64,000 nt of DNA from Bacillota bacterium (GTDB lineage: Bacteria; Bacillota; Clostridia; Acetivibrionales; DTU013), in contig JAEZRE010000013.1 of the NCBI GenBank assembly GCA_023412915.1, forward strand, positions 81,965 through 145,964. The letters are read 5' to 3'. This document shows, one piece after another, positions 61,037-64,000 of this stretch. How positions within the stretch are numbered: the first letter of the stretch is position 1; the number at the start of each line of letters is the position of its first letter. The notes beneath the pieces were generated by a model. It saw nothing but the letters and a program-made list of their open reading frames with translations. It was not told the origin of the DNA and did not search any database. Position numbers and translations under genes: made by a program.

Positions 61037-61978
61037 ATGGTTTTTCTCAACTCGATAGGAAGCATATTCACTATTATCATACTCATTGCAACAGGTCTTG
61101 TTCTGACTCGTGCAGGCTGGTTCAACGAAGCTGTCGGGAAAACGTTCTCAAAAGTCATAATGAATATCTCTCTGCCATGCTATATGCTCTACAATATAAC
61201 GACAACCTTTGACAAATCCGAACTCGAAAGTATGAGCCGGAACCTTGTCGTACCAGTCATCTCGATAGGCGTTTGTTATCTGCTTTCAATTCTGACAAGC
61301 AATCTGCTGAAAGTGGACAGAAGCCGAAAGGGAGTTTTTCGCTCGATGTTCTTTGCTTCGAACACCATGTTCATAGGTCTGCCTGTAAATCTGGCGCTGT
61401 TCGGTAAAAAATGCGTACCCTACGTGCTGCTTTATTACCTGGCAAATACGAGCTTCTACTGGACGGCAGGGGCTTACGAGGTCAGCCGTGACAATCCGGA
61501 AAACAGGGCTGCTCCGCTTTTGAACGTCCAAACGCTAAAACGTGTTTTCAACCCGGCCGTGCTCGGCTTTATAACCGGTGTTATACTGGTGCTTCTCAAG
61601 CTCCGCCTGCCGTCCTTCATACTGGACAGCTGCAAATACATTGGGAATCTGACCACACCGCTCGCCATGTTTTTTACGGGCATAGTCCTGTATTCGGTAA
61701 AGCTTGGGGATATCAGGTTCAACAAGGACGTGCTCGCCTTGCTGATGGCGCGTTCGGTCATCAGTCCGGCTCTGGTACTGCTCATGCTTCCGGTTTTCGG
61801 CGTTCCGAGCCTGATGGGGAAGGTGTTCGTCATACAGGCCGCCATGCCAGCCATTACAAGCACATCGGTCGTCGCAAGGGAATACGGTTCGGATTATCAG
61901 TTTGCCGCGCTTATGACGGCTGTAACGACCGTAGCAAGCCTTATAGTGATACCGTTTTATATGTGGTTCATGGCATAA
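61037..61978 (+). CDS. AEC family transporter (auxin efflux carrier-like)
   Basis: A 313-residue membrane protein with about ten helices, of the AEC family exporting or importing organic acids such as malate. NTMFIGLPVNLALFG and the second-half AAMPAITSTSVVAREYG are the typical inverted-repeat segments. The actual substrate is not predictable. It follows the c-di-GMP protein by 3 nt, so it is in the same transcript. Terminator downstream. Confidence 0.9.
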   Translation: MVFLNSIGSIFTIIILIATGLVLTRAGWFNEAVGKTFSKVIMNISLPCYMLYNITTTFDKSELESMSRNLVVPVISIGVCYLLSILTSNLLKVDRSRKGVFRSMFFASNTMFIGLPVNLALFGKKCVPYVLLYYLANTSFYWTAGAYEVSRDNPENRAAPLLNVQTLKRVFNPAVLGFITGVILVLLKLRLPSFILDSCKYIGNLTTPLAMFFTGIVLYSVKLGDIRFNKDVLALLMARSVISPALVLLMLPVFGVPSLMGKVFVIQAAMPAITSTSVVAREYGSDYQFAALMTAVTTVASLIVIPFYMWFMA

Positions 61979-61987
61979 TAAAAAAAT

Positions 61988-62013
61988 AGGCGCATCGAGC
62001 GCCTGTGTTTTTT
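61988..62013 (+). terminator. terminator after the AEC transporter gene
   Basis: AGGCGC pairs with GCGCCT around a 5-nt loop, followed by TGTTTTTT. Confidence 0.85.
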
Positions 62014-62167
62014 GAACAAGCAAGCTTATTGCGCCATCACATAAGCATCTTTATTACGTGCGCATCAATTTTCGCTATGTTCCATGACTAAATAATATAT
62101 CCTTTTTCGTGTTGTATCAAGAAAAAGGCGCAGCAAAGCAAGGACGGGCAGCCCAGAAACCGGAATA

Positions 62168-62485
62168 TCAGGACATATCGAGATATCTGGCGCGGCGCTC
62201 CACCTTTTTCTTTTTAGAATTTTCCTCGTAATTTTCTCCCTCAACGATAGTGGAATTGACGTGAGCCTTCTCCATTACCATATCCATCAGCAATTTTTTT
62301 ATCTCATCGGTGTCTTCCTCAAGCCCGAAATAATCTTTAAGTTCCTTGAGGACTGCTGCGTGTTCTATAGATTCAAGGTCGACGCTTGTTGATTTACCGG
62401 ATGTGCTTAGTATAAACTGTGCCTTAAAGCTGTACTCATCTTCGGATATATCAAGGCCGGATAAAAGAAGCTGTGTGGTCTTCAT
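62168..62485 (-). CDS. hypothetical protein, 105 residues
   Basis: A small soluble protein opening MKTTQLLLSGLDISEDEYSF, with an acidic middle (YFGLEEDTDEIKKLL) and a Lys/Arg-rich end (KKKKVERRARYLDMS). No family recognised and no membrane segment. ATG at 62485 follows GGAGGTGTTTT, a good ribosome binding site; an upstream in-frame start at 62503 precedes it. It is alone on this strand between the AEC gene and oadA, 185 nt of spacer lying beyond its stop. Confidence 0.7.
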   Translation of the reverse strand: MKTTQLLLSGLDISEDEYSFKAQFILSTSGKSTSVDLESIEHAAVLKELKDYFGLEEDTDEIKKLLMDMVMEKAHVNSTIVEGENYEENSKKKKVERRARYLDMS

Positions 62486-62580
62486 AAAACACCTCCGAAT
62501 CATATGGCACTTTTATTTATTGATTATTATTATATTCCCTTTTGTATAAAAATTGAAACATGTAAATTCAAAATTTTGTA

Positions 62581-62608
62581 TTGACTTTTTACATCGCTAT
62601 TTTATAAT
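62581..62608 (+). promoter_or_regulatory. promoter of the oadA/pycB leader
   Basis: TTGACT with TATAAT 16 nt downstream; a second TATAAT lies at 62614-62619. The transcript would start near 62620 and run through the attenuator-like hairpins below. Confidence 0.65.
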
Positions 62609-62641
62609 AGGATATAATTGCATACAATATTTTCGGTTGGA

Positions 62642-62717
62642 CAGGCGACTGTTTTCAAGATCCGGGCTTTCAGGGTGGTTGGCCGGATTTTTCTGACCCT
62701 GTTTTTTTTATTGCCTG
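62642..62717 (+). promoter_or_regulatory. attenuator-like leader with interleaved stems and terminator
   Basis: Two stems share the same stretch. ATCCGG (62660-62665) can pair with CCGGAT (62683-62688), and CAGGGT (62671-62676) with ACCCTG (62696-62701), the latter followed by eight T, a terminator. The pairs interleave, so folding one in the usual way disturbs the other. CAGGC/GCCTG flank the whole. No known riboswitch class is recognised. It precedes oadA. Confidence 0.6.
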
Positions 62718-62770
62718 TTTTCATAAAAAAGACTTTAAATGACAAAAAATAATGAAGGAGATGACATAAA

Positions 62771-64000
62771 ATGAAGATCAACATTACCGAGACAGTTCTA
62801 AGAGATGCGAATCAGTCTTTAATCGCTACAAGAATGCCTTTCTCGGACATGGAAGGGATACTTGACGCACTGGATGAGGCGGGCTATTACTCGCTGGAAT
62901 GCTGGGGAGGAGCCACGTTTGATTCCTGTCTCAGATATTTGAATGAAGATCCATGGGAGAGACTTGAAAAAATCAAGACCAAGGTCAAAAAAACAAAGCT
63001 CCAGATGCTGCTGCGAGGCCAGAATATACTGGGCTACAAGCATTATCCCGACGACGTCGTGAGAAGATTCGTCGCAAAGGCGGCGGAAAGCGGAATGGAT
63101 ATTTTCAGAATATTCGACGCTTTGAACGATTTCAGAAACATCGAGGTCGCAGTAGACGAAACTATTAAAAGAAAGGCTCACGCACAAGGCTGCATAAGCT
63201 ATACTACAAGCCCCATTCACAATCTCGAGAGCTATGCCAAAATGGTAAAGCAGCTCGAGGAAATGGGCGTCAACTCCGTCTGTATCAAGGATATGGCCGG
63301 CATTATGGGACCCGGGGAAGCGTACGATCTTATCAAAACGATCAAGGAAACCGTCAAACTGCCTGTTTTTCTTCACACGCACTCTACAACAGGCCTTGGG
63401 CCGATAACGCTGTTAAAAGCTATCGAAGCAGGCTGCGACGGCATAGACTGCGCGATTTCATCCTTCTCCGGCGGCACATCGCAGCCGGCGACGGAGACCT
63501 TGAATTATGCCTTGAAACAGCTGGGTTACGAGACCGGGCTGAATGAGAGCGTGCTTAAAAAGATCAACGATCATTTCAAGCCTATCAAGTCGAAATACGT
63601 TGCTTCCGGTTTGCTGAATCCTTTTGTCATGGGCACTGATACAGACGCGCTTGTTTACCAGGTACCCGGCGGTATGCTTTCAAATCTCATTGCGCAGCTG
63701 AAGTCACAGAATGCTTTGGACAAGCTCGATGAGGTCCTTGCGGAAACTCCCAGGGTGAGAAAGGATCTGGGCTATCCTCCGCTTGTAACGCCGATGAGCC
63801 AGATGGTGGGCGTTCAGGCAGCAGCAAATGTTCTCGCGGGAGAGAGATATAAAAACGTTTCGAAGGAGATAAAGGCTTATCTAAAGGGCGAATACGGAAA
63901 AGCTCCCGGAACGGTCGAAGCTGGCCTGATAAAAAAGGTCCTTGGCGATGAGAAGCCTATGGAGGGCAGGTTTGCGGATACTCTGGCGCCTGGCTTCGAT
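62771..64000 (+). CDS. oxaloacetate decarboxylase alpha subunit / pyruvate carboxylase subunit B (3' end beyond window)
   Basis: The first 410 residues of a biotin-dependent carboxyltransferase. ITETVLRDANQSLIATR (residues 4-20) is the family's active-site start, then LRGQNILGYKHYPDD, MDIFRIFDALND and the metal motif FLHTHSTTGLG. The PYC-OADA part begins near residue 270. The protein is cut at the window edge, before any biotin domain, so OadA of a sodium-pump decarboxylase, PycB of pyruvate carboxylase and methylmalonyl-CoA carboxyltransferase subunits cannot be told apart. GGAG lies 11 nt before the ATG at 62771. Confidence 0.92.
   Translation, partial: MKINITETVLRDANQSLIATRMPFSDMEGILDALDEAGYYSLECWGGATFDSCLRYLNEDPWERLEKIKTKVKKTKLQMLLRGQNILGYKHYPDDVVRRFVAKAAESGMDIFRIFDALNDFRNIEVAVDETIKRKAHAQGCISYTTSPIHNLESYAKMVKQLEEMGVNSVCIKDMAGIMGPGEAYDLIKTIKETVKLPVFLHTHSTTGLGPITLLKAIEAGCDGIDCAISSFSGGTSQPATETLNYALKQLGYETGLNESVLKKINDHFKPIKSKYVASGLLNPFVMGTDTDALVYQVPGGMLSNLIAQLKSQNALDKLDEVLAETPRVRKDLGYPPLVTPMSQMVGVQAAANVLAGERYKNVSKEIKAYLKGEYGKAPGTVEAGLIKKVLGDEKPMEGRFADTLAPGFD

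Overview
The window reads as chromosomal DNA of a spore-forming member of the Clostridia (Bacillota). The reasons are a spoIIP homologue, the order lepA-hemW-hrcA-grpE-dnaK-dnaJ-prmA-rsmE with a CIRCE operator, a hisS-aspS pair behind a T-box leader, remA-rpoZ-coaBC, pyruvate phosphate dikinase, a giant 2-hydroxyacyl-CoA dehydratase activase-type protein and strong GGAGG ribosome binding sites. Genus cannot be fixed from the sequence alone. Two genes are cut by the window edges: an ABC transporter at the left and an oxaloacetate decarboxylase/pyruvate carboxylase carboxyltransferase subunit at the right.

Left end (1-4253, minus strand): a compact RiPP (ribosomally made, modified peptide) operon. 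In transcription order it encodes a PqqD-like recognition protein, a SPASM radical SAM enzyme, a 67-residue six-cysteine precursor, an HPr-kinase-like protein, an S24/S26-type peptidase with a Ser/His arrangement, and an ABC exporter without its own peptidase domain.

4.4-24 kb (mostly plus strand): galE, rpsU-yqeY, recJ-apt-rel, a metallo-beta-lactamase-fold hydrolase, hisS-aspS, lepB and the 1434-residue activase. A three-gene AT-rich cassette of phage tail/baseplate-like genes (12.2-14.9 kb, minus strand) interrupts this run with no other phage genes around it. Tandem-repeat-like spacers flank rel on both sides.

24-44.9 kb: spoIIP, a small membrane protein, a HEAT-like protein and a 941-residue secreted protein of unknown function come first. 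Then follow lepA-hemW, the HrcA-controlled heat-shock operon, prmA-rsmE, yicC-remA-rpoZ, coaBC and glycyl-tRNA synthetase. The gmk and priA genes often found around remA/rpoZ/coaBC are absent here.

45-52.5 kb: a nearly complete flavin-based extracellular electron transfer locus. It has a membrane-anchored type II NADH dehydrogenase, a polyprenyl diphosphate synthase, a UbiA prenyltransferase, EetA-like and EetB-like proteins, a PplA-like lipoprotein with two flavinylation-type repeats, and an ApbE-type FMN transferase lipoprotein. Together these would pass electrons from NADH to a demethylmenaquinone-type quinone and then to surface flavoproteins.

52.6-64 kb: ppdK, two sensor histidine kinases, a membrane GGDEF-EAL protein whose GGDEF motif is degenerate, an auxin-efflux-type transporter, a small hypothetical gene, and the truncated oadA/pycB behind an attenuator-like leader. 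A 28-nt imperfect palindrome occurs three times: in the T-box leader, inside hemW, and after glyS. It looks like a dispersed REP-type element.
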